64,000 bases of DNA from Bacillota bacterium (GCA_017889705.1 JAGGAB010000035.1:20272-84271); one strand, 5' to 3'; shown: positions 25,076 through 35,523, counted from the stretch's first letter. The notes: a model not told the origin generated them from the sequence alone. Translations and numbers: made by a program.

Positions 25076-25108
25076 AAGACAAGCCCCCGTGCCGAGGGGG
25101 CTTGTCTT
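25076..25108 (+). terminator. 13-bp perfect hairpin (GH18 terminator and/or 5' leader hairpin)
   Basis: AAGACAAGCCCCC pairs perfectly with GGGGGCTTGTCTT around a 7-base loop, followed by GTTAT. It ends transcripts from the GH18 gene. Because the LCP promoter sits directly before it, it would also lie at or near the 5' end of the LCP message. Confidence 0.7.
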
Positions 25109-25158
25109 GTTATGTACCAATATTTGCTGTAAAAGGACGACGAAAGGGTGATTGTTCT

Positions 25159-26535
25159 ATGGCATCACGCCTCGAAAAACGCATGAAAGATCAGCGCAAA
25201 GTCCGGAAAACCCGGCTTTTGCTTATATTAACCTGTTTGCTTTTATTTATAACGGTAGCCGGTGCTACTTATTACTGGGCAACCGGCGGGACCTTCCAAA
25301 AAGCCCGGCGGGCTGGTGCGGAAGTTGTCGGTTTGCCGCACAAGGTAAATATTTTGGTAATGGGTGTTGATGAACGCAGTGACGATGTGGGGCGTTCAGA
25401 TACAATGATGGTAGTGACAGTAGATACTTCGACCAAACAAGTATCGCTGCTATCTATTCCACGTGATACCAGGGTTAAGATTCCCGGACTTGGCTGGGAT
25501 AAAATCAACCATGCTTTTGCCAATGGCGGACATAAGCTCTCCTTAAAGACAGTTGAGGATTTGCTGGGAATTCCTATGGATTATTATGTTCTCATTAACT
25601 TTGCGGCTTTTAATAAAATCGTCGATGCTGTCGGTGGCGTAACCATCGACGTCGAGAAACGCATGTATTACGAAGATCCCTATGATAATCTGATTATTGA
25701 CCTGGATCCGGGTGAACAGAAACTTGACGGACGTACTGCCATTAAATATGTGCGTTACCGGGATGAAGAAGGCGATATTGGTCGGATTAGCCGCCAGCAA
25801 AAATTTATCAAAGCAATGCTGAGCGAAGTGGCCAGTCCCTTTATACTGCCACGGGTGCCGAGCATCATCAGGGAAGTTAATGCGGCGGTTACTACTGATA
25901 TGACAACCGCTGATATGCTTAAACTGGCAAAACTCCTCAATGATGCCAGCAAAACAGGCTTGAAGGCCGCTATGGTACCTGGTAAACCCGCGTATATTGA
26001 TGATGTTAGCTACTGGTTGCCTGATATTAGTGAGCTTAGAGCCTATGTGGCGGCATCGCAGGGAATGACGGCAGATGATAAATATTTTGCCGAAGTCAAA
26101 ACTACTGCCAGCCAGTATGAACGTTCTATTCCTAAGGAAATGAAAATTATTGAGCAGCCCAAGAAAATTGAGGATACTAAGGACGCCAAAAAGACCGATC
26201 CTAAGGCGGCCGATAAAACAACAACCACCGATAAAACCAAAGCCACTGACTCCAAAACAGCCACTAATACTAAACTGCAGTTTGAGGTAGTTAATGCCAG
26301 CGGCGTTAATGGCGCCGGCGAGAAAATGGCTACCAGTCTCAGAGGGCAGGGCTATAGTGTTGTCAGTGTATCAACCTCAAGCTCTACTAACAAAAACACG
26401 CTGGTTGTGGCCAACAGTCGGGGAGCCAGCGATAAATTAACCGGGTTGCCATTTAACTATGCGCTGCAAATTAATAATGACAGTAGCCGCCCCAATGTGG
26501 TGAGGGTAATAGTCGGCAAAGATTATACAAATTAA
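25159..26535 (+). CDS. LytR-CpsA-Psr (LCP) family glycopolymer ligase
   Basis: 458 residues from ATG at 25159 (GAAAGGGTG upstream); the longer frame from 25102 overlaps the leader hairpin. One membrane helix at ~20-42 follows a basic cytoplasmic tail. The LCP domain (~65-300) shows VNILVMGVDERSDDVGRSDTM, LLSIPRDTRVKIPG, KINHAFANGG and GRISRQQKFI, with the Arg residues that hold polyprenyl pyrophosphate. A Lys/Asp/Thr-rich linker leads to a C-terminal LytR_C domain (~375-458, LQFEVVNASGVNGAGEKM). LCP enzymes transfer lipid-linked glycopolymers to peptidoglycan or proteins, so it could act on the surface glycan. Flanked by terminators, it is monocistronic. Confidence 0.92.
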   Translation: MASRLEKRMKDQRKVRKTRLLLILTCLLLFITVAGATYYWATGGTFQKARRAGAEVVGLPHKVNILVMGVDERSDDVGRSDTMMVVTVDTSTKQVSLLSIPRDTRVKIPGLGWDKINHAFANGGHKLSLKTVEDLLGIPMDYYVLINFAAFNKIVDAVGGVTIDVEKRMYYEDPYDNLIIDLDPGEQKLDGRTAIKYVRYRDEEGDIGRISRQQKFIKAMLSEVASPFILPRVPSIIREVNAAVTTDMTTADMLKLAKLLNDASKTGLKAAMVPGKPAYIDDVSYWLPDISELRAYVAASQGMTADDKYFAEVKTTASQYERSIPKEMKIIEQPKKIEDTKDAKKTDPKAADKTTTTDKTKATDSKTATNTKLQFEVVNASGVNGAGEKMATSLRGQGYSVVSVSTSSSTNKNTLVVANSRGASDKLTGLPFNYALQINNDSSRPNVVRVIVGKDYTN

Positions 26536-26560
26536 AAAAATGTTGCTGGGATAATACGGT

Positions 26561-26604
26561 AAATAGCTTGTCTTCTGTATTTGCGGAAGGCAGGCTATTT
26601 TTTT
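26561..26604 (+). terminator. Terminator of the LCP gene
   Basis: AAATAGC-TTGTCTTC pairs with GAAGGCAG-GCTATTT (two G-U pairs), followed by seven T. Confidence 0.85.
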
Positions 26605-26664
26605 GCAATTAAGGGATACTATAACAGACTGTCAGGCATTACTCTACTAAAAAGGTGACAAGAT

Positions 26665-28479
26665 ATGTGGGATGAAAAAAGCCGCCGCATCAGGATATTG
26701 GCTGTGATTATCATCGGAATTATTGGCGTTCTGATTTTACGGCTGGTATGGATGCAACTATTTCAGGGCGGTCAATATAAAAAGATCGCAGACCTCAACC
26801 GTACCAGACAAATTGTGGCGCTGGCACCGCGCGGTACCATATATGACCGGAACGGCGCAGTTTTGGTGACAAGCAGGCCAAGCTTTGCGGTATCCATTAT
26901 TCCCAGCGAATATAATCAGACCCGGGAGACTACCGCATTGTTAGCAGGAATTACCGGAGTTGCTGCTGATGACATTACTAAATTGCTGGGGGCCAGTGCG
27001 GATTTTCCGTACACGCCGGTGCCTGTCAAACGGGATATTGATGCTGCGGCTATTGCCAAAATTGAAGAACGGCAGGATTATCTGCCAGGTGTGATCATTG
27101 AAGCTATTCCGATCAGGCACTATGTTTACAAAGAATTGGCTGCCCATGTGCTGGGTTTTATCGGTAGTATCAGCGAGAAAGAATATGCAGAGCGAAAAAA
27201 ACAGGGATATCGTCCTAATGATCTAATCGGCAAAGACGGCGTGGAGGCTGTGTGGGAAACCGCCTTGCGCGGCAAAGATGGGGCGAAGCAGGTAGAGATA
27301 AATGCAGTCGGAGAAGAAACAAGGCCACTGGGTGACCGGCCGTCAGTGCCGGGGCTGGGACTAGTACTGACTCTTGACGCTAATTTACAAAAAGCTGCCG
27401 AAGAAGCTTTGGCGGCGCAGGTATCTGCCAGTCGCTCACTGGGGGCGCCGGCCAAAGGCGGCGCCGTGGTTATGCTTGATGTTAAGACTGGAGGCTTGCT
27501 CGTTATGGCCAGCAATCCGGCTTTTGACCCTAACCAATTTGCCGGAGGCATTAGCAGTCGGGAGTGGAATCAGCTTATTGGTAATCCCAATACCCCGCTT
27601 ACTAATCGCGTTATACAAAATGTGTATCCGCCGGCATCGGTTTTCAAAATTGTTACGGCTGCTGCCGCTTTGGATATGAATAAAACAACAGCACAGGAAA
27701 TATTTGAAGACAAGGGTGTATATGTCTTAAACGGCTGGAGTTTTTATGGTTGGGATACCAAAGGGCTTGGAAAATTAAATATTGCAGATGCGTTAGCCTG
27801 GTCAAGTGATCCGGTTTTTTATGAATTGGGCAATCGTTTGGGAGTAGACAATCTGGCATCATACGCGCTGACGTTTGGCTATGGGCAAATTACCGGCATT
27901 AGCTTAGCCGGCGAGGAAAAGGGCTTAGTGCCAACTCAGGATTGGAAACAGGCTGCTTATGGGGAGCCCTGGTATCCTGGTGAAACGCTGATTGCGGCCA
28001 TCGGTCAGGGTTATTATCTGGCAACGCCGCTGCAGCAAGCCCAACTGGCTATGGCAGTTGCCAACAGCGGTATTGTCTATAAGCCAATGCTTGTCGACAA
28101 AGTGTTAACAACAGACGGCAGGGTTGCCCAGAATTTCGAACCGGAAATATCCAGGACGGTATACCTTACGTCTGAGGTGTGGGAGCTTATCCGTCAAGGC
28201 ATGCAGGCAGTTACGACAAGGGGGACAGGGGCGGCCGTTTTCCAGGGCTTTGCCCAAAGTGTTGCCGGCAAATCAGGTTCTGCCGAAACCGGACGCGGGA
28301 CTACTCATTCCTGGTTTGTCTGTTATGCGCCGGCAGACAATCCCCAGATTGCTATGGCGGTATTTGTAGAGGATGGCGGCGAGGGGTCAATGGCGGCTGC
28401 GCCTGTCACCCGGCGCGTGCTGGAAGCGTATTTTGGTTTGGCTGCAAAACCCCTGCCGCCGGTAACGAGAACCGACTAA
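26665..28479 (+). CDS. mrdA: Penicillin-binding protein 2 (peptidoglycan transpeptidase)
   Basis: 604 residues from ATG at 26665 (AAAGGTGA). A cytoplasmic tail and one helix (~10-32) precede the PBP dimer domain (APRGTIYDRNGAVL, GKDGVEAVWE). The transpeptidase domain (~250-590) has PPASVFKIVTAAAAL with the acylated Ser of SxxK, AWSSDPVFYELG (SSD in place of SxN) and AGKSGSAETGRG (KSG variant of KTG). Overall layout is that of class B PBP2, the elongation transpeptidase that partners RodA; rodA and mreB are not in the window. A sporulation-specific paralogue (SpoVD-like) is less likely because there is no PASTA domain. Confidence 0.9.
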   Translation: MWDEKSRRIRILAVIIIGIIGVLILRLVWMQLFQGGQYKKIADLNRTRQIVALAPRGTIYDRNGAVLVTSRPSFAVSIIPSEYNQTRETTALLAGITGVAADDITKLLGASADFPYTPVPVKRDIDAAAIAKIEERQDYLPGVIIEAIPIRHYVYKELAAHVLGFIGSISEKEYAERKKQGYRPNDLIGKDGVEAVWETALRGKDGAKQVEINAVGEETRPLGDRPSVPGLGLVLTLDANLQKAAEEALAAQVSASRSLGAPAKGGAVVMLDVKTGGLLVMASNPAFDPNQFAGGISSREWNQLIGNPNTPLTNRVIQNVYPPASVFKIVTAAAALDMNKTTAQEIFEDKGVYVLNGWSFYGWDTKGLGKLNIADALAWSSDPVFYELGNRLGVDNLASYALTFGYGQITGISLAGEEKGLVPTQDWKQAAYGEPWYPGETLIAAIGQGYYLATPLQQAQLAMAVANSGIVYKPMLVDKVLTTDGRVAQNFEPEISRTVYLTSEVWELIRQGMQAVTTRGTGAAVFQGFAQSVAGKSGSAETGRGTTHSWFVCYAPADNPQIAMAVFVEDGGEGSMAAAPVTRRVLEAYFGLAAKPLPPVTRTD

Positions 28480-28596
28480 AACAATATGAGAAATAATTCT
28501 TTTATTTTATTTGTGATATAAAGGAAAACGACTGTTTGACCACGAATTATAGTAAAATATTTGTGGTATCAATAACTGATCCGGGACGTGAAATAA

Positions 28597-29241
28597 ATGG
28601 AGTTATACCCCATCAACCTCAAACTTACCGGGCGCAGGTGCGCGGTTATCGGCGGCGGTGCAGTGGCTGAACGCAAGGTTCGGGCACTATTATCAGCCGG
28701 CGCTGAGGTAAGCGTGTATAGCCCGGAGTTGACCGCTGGGCTTAGTGAACTTAGGCAAGCAGGTTGTTTGGTATGGGTGCCGCGCGCGTATGAGTCCGGA
28801 ACGTTAGATGATTTTTTTTTGGTTTTCTGCGCGACAAATGATTCGCAAATCAATCGTCAGGCAGCGGTGGAGGCTAAAGCTACGGGTGCTTTGGTCAATA
28901 TTGCCGATGCGCCTGACTTATCTGATTTTTATGTGCCTGCCCATGTTGTTCATGGGGAATTGTTGCTTACTGTATCAACAGGGGGCGGTAGTCCGGCTCT
29001 TGCCCGGCGTCTGAAAGATGAGCTTGCAGCCAAATACGGACCGGAATACGGACGCTATCTGGCACTTGTTGCCAAGCTTAGAACTGAATTGAAAGAACGC
29101 CTGGCAACTTCCAAGGAACGGGAAACCTTTTGGCGAGAGGCCATTGACCAGGAGACGCTTGACTTGCTGAAACAGGGCAAGTTTTGTGAAGCAGAGGAGA
29201 GAATGCGAAATGCAGCTTGTGGTACTGGGTCTGAATCATAG
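28597..29241 (+). CDS. Precorrin-2 dehydrogenase / sirohydrochlorin ferrochelatase-type protein
   Basis: 214 residues from ATG at 28597. GRRCAVIGGGAVAERKVRALL is the NAD-binding loop of the SirC/Met8/CysG-N family, VFCATNDSQINR and LVNIADAPDLSDFYVPA follow, and GELLLTVSTGGGSPALARRLKDEL is the conserved substrate region. It oxidises precorrin-2 to sirohydrochlorin. Whether it also chelates iron cannot be told from sequence. It opens the tetrapyrrole operon and overlaps hemA by 32 bases. It gives the pathway its siroheme or corrinoid branch. Confidence 0.9.
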   Translation: MELYPINLKLTGRRCAVIGGGAVAERKVRALLSAGAEVSVYSPELTAGLSELRQAGCLVWVPRAYESGTLDDFFLVFCATNDSQINRQAAVEAKATGALVNIADAPDLSDFYVPAHVVHGELLLTVSTGGGSPALARRLKDELAAKYGPEYGRYLALVAKLRTELKERLATSKERETFWREAIDQETLDLLKQGKFCEAEERMRNAACGTGSES

Positions 29242-30559
29242 AACGGCCCCGGTAGAAGTACGAGAGTGCTTCTCTTTTTCAGAAGAACAAATTAAGGCCG
29301 CCTATAAGCGCCTTTATGAATATGATGATATTCGTGAGTGCGTTATTTTGTCGACCTGCAACCGGACAGAAATGTATGCGGTAGTGGAAGAGGCTGATGA
29401 CGCTCTTGCCGTTATGCAGGAATTTCTTGATCATATGGCACCTAATGTGCTTGCCGAGACAAATTATGATTATTTGTTTTATTATCAGCAAGAGGAATGT
29501 ATCCGGCATTTATTCCGGGTAAGTGCCAGTCTGGATTCGTTAGTGCTGGGCGAGGGTCAGATCCTCAGCCAGGTAAAGTCGGCTTATGCCATTGCCAGAA
29601 TTGCCGGCAGCACAAGCACTGTGCTTAATACTTTATTTAACCGGGCTATTGCTGTCGGCAAAAAAGTGCGTACAAGCACCAGGATTGCCTATAATGCCGT
29701 ATCTGTCAGCTATGCAGCTGTTGAACTGGCGAAAAGAGTGCTGGGGGATTTGTCGGCTTCCAATGTATTAGTGCTTGGTGCCGGTGAAATGAGCGAACTG
29801 ACAGCCCGGCATCTGGTAGCCAATGGTGTTAAGACTGTCTTTGTATCTAATCGGAATTATGAGCGGGCTGCTGCCTTGGCTGACAAGTTCCGGGGGGTTG
29901 CCGTACCGTTTGAGAACTTTTTGAAATGTGCGGTTGAAGCTGATATTGTAATTACCTCTACCGGGGCGCCGCATTATATTATTCAGGCCTGGGATGTTGC
30001 CCACCTTATGCCCAAACGTCAGGGCCGGCCGATTTTCTTCATTGATATTGCTGTGCCGCGCGATATTGAGCCCGAGGTAGGTGCGATTGCCGGTGTTACT
30101 CTTTATAATATTGATGATTTAGAAGCAGTGGTGGAATCCAACCTGCGGGAACGCGAACTCGAAGCCATTGAAGCCGAAAAATTAATTAGTGAGGAAATGG
30201 ACGGTATTATTGACCGTTTTCGCTATTTGTCTTATCAACCGACCCTGGCCCAACTGACAGATAAAGCTGAACGCATTCGTCAGCGTGAAATAAAGCGGGC
30301 TATGGCCAAGTTGCCTGAAGCAACGCCAGAAGAGCGCCGTGTGCTGGAAAATATGTCTAAAATGATTGTAAGAAAATTGCTCCGTGATCCTATTGTTCGC
30401 CTAAATGAAGCAGCCGGTACCGAAAAAGAACATTATTATCAGGATGCGCTGCGCAAAATGTTTAAGCTGGACATTGCACTGGAAGTGGATAGAGAAGAGC
30501 AGCTAGGAGAGGAACGAGACAGTGAAACGAAACCTTGTCATCGGTACGCGCGCCAGTAA
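29210..30559 (+). CDS. hemA: Glutamyl-tRNA reductase
   Basis: 449 residues from ATG at 29210 (GAGGAGA at about 29194-29200), inside the end of the preceding gene. GLNHRTAPVEVRE opens the catalytic domain, STCNRTEMYA carries the catalytic Cys, LVLGEGQILSQVK is diagnostic, VLVLGAGEMSEL binds NADPH, and the C-terminal ~110 residues are the dimerisation helix bundle. It reduces glutamyl-tRNA(Glu) to glutamate 1-semialdehyde, the first committed step of the C5 route; HemL, at 34147, takes the next step. It overlaps hemC by 38 bases. Confidence 0.96.
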   Translation: MQLVVLGLNHRTAPVEVRECFSFSEEQIKAAYKRLYEYDDIRECVILSTCNRTEMYAVVEEADDALAVMQEFLDHMAPNVLAETNYDYLFYYQQEECIRHLFRVSASLDSLVLGEGQILSQVKSAYAIARIAGSTSTVLNTLFNRAIAVGKKVRTSTRIAYNAVSVSYAAVELAKRVLGDLSASNVLVLGAGEMSELTARHLVANGVKTVFVSNRNYERAAALADKFRGVAVPFENFLKCAVEADIVITSTGAPHYIIQAWDVAHLMPKRQGRPIFFIDIAVPRDIEPEVGAIAGVTLYNIDDLEAVVESNLRERELEAIEAEKLISEEMDGIIDRFRYLSYQPTLAQLTDKAERIRQREIKRAMAKLPEATPEERRVLENMSKMIVRKLLRDPIVRLNEAAGTEKEHYYQDALRKMFKLDIALEVDREEQLGEERDSETKPCHRYARQ

Positions 30560-31451
30560 ACTTGCTTTGTGGCAGGCTAATCATGTGGCCGCCTGTTTGC
30601 GGGAGCGTTATCCCGATATGGAGATAGAACTAAAAAATATGGTGACTACCGGCGACAAAATTCTGGATGTACCGCTGGCTAAAATCGGCGGCAAGGGCCT
30701 CTTTACCAAGGAACTTGAAGTTGCCATGTTAAGCGGAGAAATTGACCTGGCTGTACACAGCCTCAAAGATATGCCGACAGAACTGCCGGAAGGGTTGATA
30801 CTGGCGGCGGTTACTGAGCGGGTTGATCCGGGGGATGCCTTAATCAGTCCGGAATACCAAACACTTGATAAGTTGCCGGTAAATGCCCGGGTTGGTACTT
30901 CCAGCCTCCGGCGCAAAGCACAGCTTTTACATGCCCGTCCTGATCTTGACATTGTTGATTTGCGCGGCAATCTGGATACCAGGCTGAAAAAGCTGATAAC
31001 CGAGAAACTCGATGCCATTTTGCTGGCTGTTGCTGGCCTGAGGCGTTTGGGCTGGGACGAACATATTACCCAGGTATTGCCCCAAAATATTTGTCTGCCG
31101 GCTGTTGGTCAAGGGGCTTTGGCTATTGAAGCACGGCAAAATGATACTGATACCCTGGAATTATTGGCGTTTTTAAATCACGAACCAACCCGTCAAGCGA
31201 CATTGGCTGAGCGTGCTTTTCTGGCTGAAGTTGAGGGGGGCTGCCAAATCCCAATTGGGGTTTATGCGCAGGTAACCGACCCCAATATGCTCCAGGTACA
31301 GGCGGTAATTATGTCGCCTGACGGCAAAGCAGTTGTTAGGGAGACTGCCAGCGGCCAGACAGGTGAGGCGGCTGAGTTAGGGCGTACACTGGCTGTCTGC
31401 ATGCTGGAAAATGGCGGCCGTGAGATATTGGCAAAATTGTATGAAGGTTAA
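30522..31451 (+). CDS. hemC: Porphobilinogen deaminase (hydroxymethylbilane synthase)
   Basis: 309 residues from GTG at 30522 with GGAGAGGAACGAG upstream. VIGTRASKLALWQANHVA, FTKELEVAMLSGEIDLAVHS, GTSSLRRKAQLL and VDLRGNLDTRL line the active site, and EGGCQIPIGVYA carries the Cys that binds the dipyrromethane cofactor. It joins four porphobilinogens into hydroxymethylbilane. The start lies within hemA, so translation is coupled. A highly structured 100-base spacer separates it from the next gene. Confidence 0.96.
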   Translation: MKRNLVIGTRASKLALWQANHVAACLRERYPDMEIELKNMVTTGDKILDVPLAKIGGKGLFTKELEVAMLSGEIDLAVHSLKDMPTELPEGLILAAVTERVDPGDALISPEYQTLDKLPVNARVGTSSLRRKAQLLHARPDLDIVDLRGNLDTRLKKLITEKLDAILLAVAGLRRLGWDEHITQVLPQNICLPAVGQGALAIEARQNDTDTLELLAFLNHEPTRQATLAERAFLAEVEGGCQIPIGVYAQVTDPNMLQVQAVIMSPDGKAVVRETASGQTGEAAELGRTLAVCMLENGGREILAKLYEG

Positions 31452-31459
31452 CAAAAGCT

Positions 31460-31527
31460 GAGATTGTTGTACGTGCTGCAGTGATGCCGGATTGGCGTAA
31501 GTCACTGCAAGCGCGGGAAGCAATCTC
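31460..31527 (+). other. Structured spacer between hemC and cobA-hemD
   Basis: GAGATTG (31460-31466) pairs with CAATCTC (31521-31527). Inside, GTGC-TGCAGTGA pairs with TCACTGCA-GCGC (one bulged A, one G-U), and GCC/GGC closes a small apical loop. No T-run follows, so it is not an ordinary terminator. It might protect or partition the message. Confidence 0.6.
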
Positions 31528-31556
31528 GCTTTCAACTATTGAGAGGAGGATATTCG

Positions 31557-33074
31557 ATGAAACAGGGAATTGTCTATTTAGTTGGCGCAGGTCCCGGGGA
31601 TTACGGGCTGATTAGCGTAAAAGCAATAGAGTGTATTAAACAGGCAGATACCATCGTGTATGACCGCCTGGCTGACGATCATTTACTGGATAATGCCCGG
31701 TCTGATGTTGAACTAGTTTATGTAGGTAAAGCCTCCAGTGACCATACTATGCGGCAGGAGGATATTAACCAACTGCTGGTTGATAAGGCTCTGGAGAACA
31801 AAACCGTTGTCCGTCTCAAGGGCGGCGATCCTTTTGTGTTTGGGCGCGGGGGGGAAGAAGCACTGAAATTGCTGGAGTATAACATCCCTTTTGAGGTGGT
31901 TCCCGGAATCACCTCGGCAATTTCAGTGCCGGCCTATGCCGGTATCCCGGTAACCCATAGGGGTATCGCCACTTCCTTTGCCGTGATTACCGGACATGAA
32001 GATCCGACAAAAACCGAGTCCAATATGAAATGGGATAAGTTGGCGACTGCGGTGGATACGCTGGTGTTTCTCATGGGAGTGGAGAACTTACCGCATATTA
32101 CCAGTAAATTGATTGAACATGGCCGTTCGGCTGACACACCGGCTGCTGTTATTCGTTGGGGCACCAAACCTGAGCAGGAAGTGTTGGTAACAACGGTTGG
32201 TAAGGCTGCTGGGGACGTTGCTGCCAGGAACTTAAAACCACCGGCTATTTTCATTGTTGGCGAAGTTGTTACTCTGCGCGAAAAACTGGCATGGTTTGAT
32301 AATAAACTGCTGTTTGGCAAAAAAATACTGGTTACTCGGGCGCGCGAGCAGGCTAGCGTGTTGACAGACGGTTTGAAGAAACTTGGTGCCGACTGTATTG
32401 AGGCGCCGGCTATCAAGATTGTGCCGCCTGAGAGTTATGAGCCGCTTGATGAAGCTATTGCCGGCCTTAGTCAATATCACTGGCTGATTTTTACCAGCGT
32501 TAATGGCGTTGAACATTTCTTTAATCGCATGACGGCCGCCGGACTTGATACCAGAGCCATTTCAGCCAAAGTGGCCGCAATTGGTTCTCAAACCGCCGCT
32601 AGGTTAAAAAATTATGGCATTATTGCCGATATTGTTCCTGCAGAGTTCAGGGCCGAGGGGATTATTGAAGCCTTGGCCGATTATATAAAACCCGGCATGA
32701 AGATCTTGATTCCCCGGGCGCTCATCGCGCGGGATATTTTGCCGGAAAAACTGACTGAGTTAGGTGCCGGGGTCAATGTTGTGCCGGCCTATCGCACAAT
32801 TGCTGGCGATACCAATGGGCAAGAACTGGCTGCTAAATTGGAACAAGGAGAGATTGAACTAGTCACCTTTACCAGTTCGTCAACCGTAACTAACTTATTG
32901 GATTTATTAGGGAAAAATGGGGTGCAGCTTATCACTAAAGCCAAAGTTGCCTGCATTGGTCCGATAACCGCCGACACCTGTATGGAGCATGGCATTAAAC
33001 CGACAGTCATTGCCGAAGAATATACGATCAGGGGTTTGATAGAAGTTATTACGGCGCTATATAAGGGGGAATAA
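31557..33074 (+). CDS. cobA-hemD: Uroporphyrinogen-III C-methyltransferase / uroporphyrinogen-III synthase fusion
   Basis: 505 residues from ATG at 31557 (GAGAGGAGG). Residues ~1-245 are the SAM-dependent methyltransferase: [46 protein letters not shown] and the [19 protein letters not shown] region. Residues ~255-500 are HemD ([44 protein letters not shown]). The fusion turns hydroxymethylbilane into uroporphyrinogen III and then methylates it to precorrin-2, directing flux to siroheme and cobalamin. Such fusions are common in Clostridia and Negativicutes. Confidence 0.95.
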   Translation: MKQGIVYLVGAGPGDYGLISVKAIECIKQADTIVYDRLADDHLLDNARSDVELVYVGKASSDHTMRQEDINQLLVDKALENKTVVRLKGGDPFVFGRGGEEALKLLEYNIPFEVVPGITSAISVPAYAGIPVTHRGIATSFAVITGHEDPTKTESNMKWDKLATAVDTLVFLMGVENLPHITSKLIEHGRSADTPAAVIRWGTKPEQEVLVTTVGKAAGDVAARNLKPPAIFIVGEVVTLREKLAWFDNKLLFGKKILVTRAREQASVLTDGLKKLGADCIEAPAIKIVPPESYEPLDEAIAGLSQYHWLIFTSVNGVEHFFNRMTAAGLDTRAISAKVAAIGSQTAARLKNYGIIADIVPAEFRAEGIIEALADYIKPGMKILIPRALIARDILPEKLTELGAGVNVVPAYRTIAGDTNGQELAAKLEQGEIELVTFTSSSTVTNLLDLLGKNGVQLITKAKVACIGPITADTCMEHGIKPTVIAEEYTIRGLIEVITALYKGE

Positions 33075-33078
33075 AACC

Positions 33079-34044
33079 ATGTCTATGATTTACCGCCCCC
33101 GGCGGCTGCGCGCTACCGGCGGTATCCGGAGAATGGTACGGGAAAATATTTTAACACCGGCCAATTTGGTTTATCCATTATTCATCGTGCCTGGCACTAA
33201 TGTTAAAAAAGAAATTCCGTCAATGGTCGGCGTTTACCACTTGTCACCTGACAAAGCGGTTGAAGCTGCCCGGGAGACCTACGCCGCAGGCATACCGGCT
33301 GTGCTGGTATTTGGTTTGCCTGAATATAAAGATGAGTGCGGCAGCAGTGCCTGGGATATGAACAGTCCGGTGCAACTGGCTATTGCCGCAATCAAGAAGG
33401 CTGTACCTGAACTGGTAGTTATCAGTGATGTCTGCTTGTGTGAGTACACCAGTCATGGCCATTGCGGTTTGATTCATGGTCATACAGTGGATAACGATTC
33501 CACCCTGCCGCTCTTAGCTAAGACTGCGCTCAGCCATGCTAAAGCCGGAGCTGACATGGTTGCGCCGTCAGATATGATGGATGGCCGGATTGCAGCTATT
33601 CGTTCGTTGCTGGATGAATCAGGCTGCAGCGATGTTAGTATTATGTCTTATGCCGCTAAATACGCTTCGGCTTATTACGGCCCTTTTCGTGAGGCAGCCG
33701 ATTCGGCACCACAGTTTGGTGATCGGCTGGCTTATCAGATGGATCCTGCTAATGCCCGGGAAGCTCTTAAGGAAGTAGCTCTTGATATTGAAGAGGGCGC
33801 AGATATTGTGATGGTTAAACCGGCACTGGCCTATCTGGATATTGTCCGCCAGGTTAAGGATGAGTTTTTACTGCCTGTGGCCGCCTACAATGTCAGCGGT
33901 GAGTATGCTATGGTTAAGGCTGCTGCCGCCCAGGGCCTGATTGAAGAACCGCGAATGGTTATGGAAACGTTGACAAGTATGAAACGCGCCGGTGCAGATA
34001 TTATTATTACTTATCATGCACTTGACGCAGTAAAATGGTTGTAA
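33079..34044 (+). CDS. hemB: Delta-aminolevulinic acid dehydratase (porphobilinogen synthase)
   Basis: 321 residues, ATG four bases after the cobA-hemD stop. [17 protein letters not shown] has the three Cys of the zinc-type active site, [10 protein letters not shown] and [18 protein letters not shown] hold the first Schiff-base Lys, and [14 protein letters not shown] holds the second. It condenses two aminolevulinates to porphobilinogen. Zinc rather than magnesium dependence follows from the Cys triad. Confidence 0.96.
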   Translation: MSMIYRPRRLRATGGIRRMVRENILTPANLVYPLFIVPGTNVKKEIPSMVGVYHLSPDKAVEAARETYAAGIPAVLVFGLPEYKDECGSSAWDMNSPVQLAIAAIKKAVPELVVISDVCLCEYTSHGHCGLIHGHTVDNDSTLPLLAKTALSHAKAGADMVAPSDMMDGRIAAIRSLLDESGCSDVSIMSYAAKYASAYYGPFREAADSAPQFGDRLAYQMDPANAREALKEVALDIEEGADIVMVKPALAYLDIVRQVKDEFLLPVAAYNVSGEYAMVKAAAAQGLIEEPRMVMETLTSMKRAGADIIITYHALDAVKWL

Positions 34045-34071
34045 CCAGTAACATGATTGCCTGCAGGTGAT

Positions 34072-34100
34072 TTGCGGACAATCGTGTTTGGAATTATACA
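34072..34100 (+). promoter_or_regulatory. Possible internal promoter before hemL
   Basis: TTGCGG (34072-34077), 17-base spacer, TATACA (34095-34100) in the 102-base gap between hemB and hemL. Confidence 0.3.
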
Positions 34101-34146
34101 TATATACTATGCTGGTGAATAATGAACCTGAAAGGAGATTTTCAGC

Positions 34147-35460
34147 GTGACATTTAAATTAGACAAAGCAGCGCAGGCTTTTGCCGAAGCCAAACGGTAT
34201 ATTCCTGGAGGTGTCAACAGCCCGGTTCGTTCGTTCCGGGGAGTTGGCGGGACACCGCCTTTTATTGCCAGAGCAAACGGCAGTCATATTTTTGACATTG
34301 ACGGTAACGAGTATATTGATTATGTAGGTTCCTGGGGGCCGATGATTTTGGGCCATGCCCATCCGGAAGTGATGGCAGAGCTCAGGAATGCTATGGAACG
34401 CGGTACCAGTTATGGTGCACCTACTTTGCTGGAAACCGAGCTTGCCAGAATGGTAACTCAGGCTATTCCATCGATACAGCTTGTCCGGTTTGTCAATTCC
34501 GGAACAGAGGCTACCATGAGTGTGCTCAGGCTGGCCAGAGCGTATACCAAGCGCAATAAGATTGTCAAGTTTGCCGGTTGTTACCATGGCCATCATGACA
34601 GTCTGCTGGTTAAAGCGGGATCAGGGGCAACTACCTTGGGGGTGCCTGACAGCCCGGGCGTACCGGAAAGTATTGCCACCAATACTATAACTGTTGAGTA
34701 CAATGATGTGGACGGCTTAACTAAGTTGTTTGAACAACAGGGACAGGAAATTGCGGCTGTTATTATTGAACCTGTTCCCGGCAATATGGGGCTGGTTTTG
34801 CCACAGCCAGGTTATCTTGACAAGGTACGGGCTCTTACTGAGACTTATGGAGCGCTGCTGATTTTTGATGAGGTTATGTCAGGGTTTCGGGTAGCTTACG
34901 GCGGTGCCCAGGAAGCTTATAATATCACACCTGATCTTACCTGTCTTGGTAAGGTAATTGGCGGCGGCCTGCCGGTCGGCGCCTATGGAGGACGGCGGGA
35001 TATTATGGAACTTATTGCGCCGGCAGGTCCTGTATATCAGGCAGGCACACTAAGTGGCAATCCTCTGGCTATGACTGCTGGTATTGCCACCTTGCAGCTA
35101 GTGACCCAGGACGCTGATTTCTATGAAAAGATCACAGCCAAAACGACGGCGCTATGTGATGGCATCCAGGCCAAAGCAAAAGAGTTCGGTTTTAATTATC
35201 AGTTTCATCAGGCGGGCTCGATGTTCGGCATGTTTTTCAGCGATAAACCGGTTTATGATTATGAAAGTGCCAAACTTTCTAATGCAGCTGCCTTTAACGT
35301 TTATTTCCATGCTATGTTGGAACAGGGGATTTACCTGGCTCCTTCCCAGTTTGAGGCTGGGTTTATGTCTGCCGCACATACTCAGGAAGATATTAACGCC
35401 ACCATCTATGCCAGTGGCAAGGCCTTTAAAAAAGTGGCGGAATACCTTGCAAAAAAATAA
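34147..35460 (+). CDS. hemL: Glutamate-1-semialdehyde 2,1-aminomutase
   Basis: 437 residues from GTG at 34147 (GAAAGGAG). [68 protein letters not shown] and [19 protein letters not shown] (PLP Lys in GKVIGGG) are diagnostic. It converts glutamate 1-semialdehyde from HemA to 5-aminolevulinate for HemB. It closes the operon and is followed by a clear terminator. Confidence 0.96.
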   Translation: MTFKLDKAAQAFAEAKRYIPGGVNSPVRSFRGVGGTPPFIARANGSHIFDIDGNEYIDYVGSWGPMILGHAHPEVMAELRNAMERGTSYGAPTLLETELARMVTQAIPSIQLVRFVNSGTEATMSVLRLARAYTKRNKIVKFAGCYHGHHDSLLVKAGSGATTLGVPDSPGVPESIATNTITVEYNDVDGLTKLFEQQGQEIAAVIIEPVPGNMGLVLPQPGYLDKVRALTETYGALLIFDEVMSGFRVAYGGAQEAYNITPDLTCLGKVIGGGLPVGAYGGRRDIMELIAPAGPVYQAGTLSGNPLAMTAGIATLQLVTQDADFYEKITAKTTALCDGIQAKAKEFGFNYQFHQAGSMFGMFFSDKPVYDYESAKLSNAAAFNVYFHAMLEQGIYLAPSQFEAGFMSAAHTQEDINATIYASGKAFKKVAEYLAKK

Positions 35461-35483
35461 TTAATAATAAGCAATATAAACCA

Positions 35484-35523
35484 ACAATCCCTGTGTACAA
35501 ATTAACGACACAGGGATTGTTTT
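35484..35523 (+). terminator. Terminator of the tetrapyrrole operon
   Basis: ACAATCCCTGTGT pairs with ACACAGGGATTGT, then TTTT. Confidence 0.88.
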
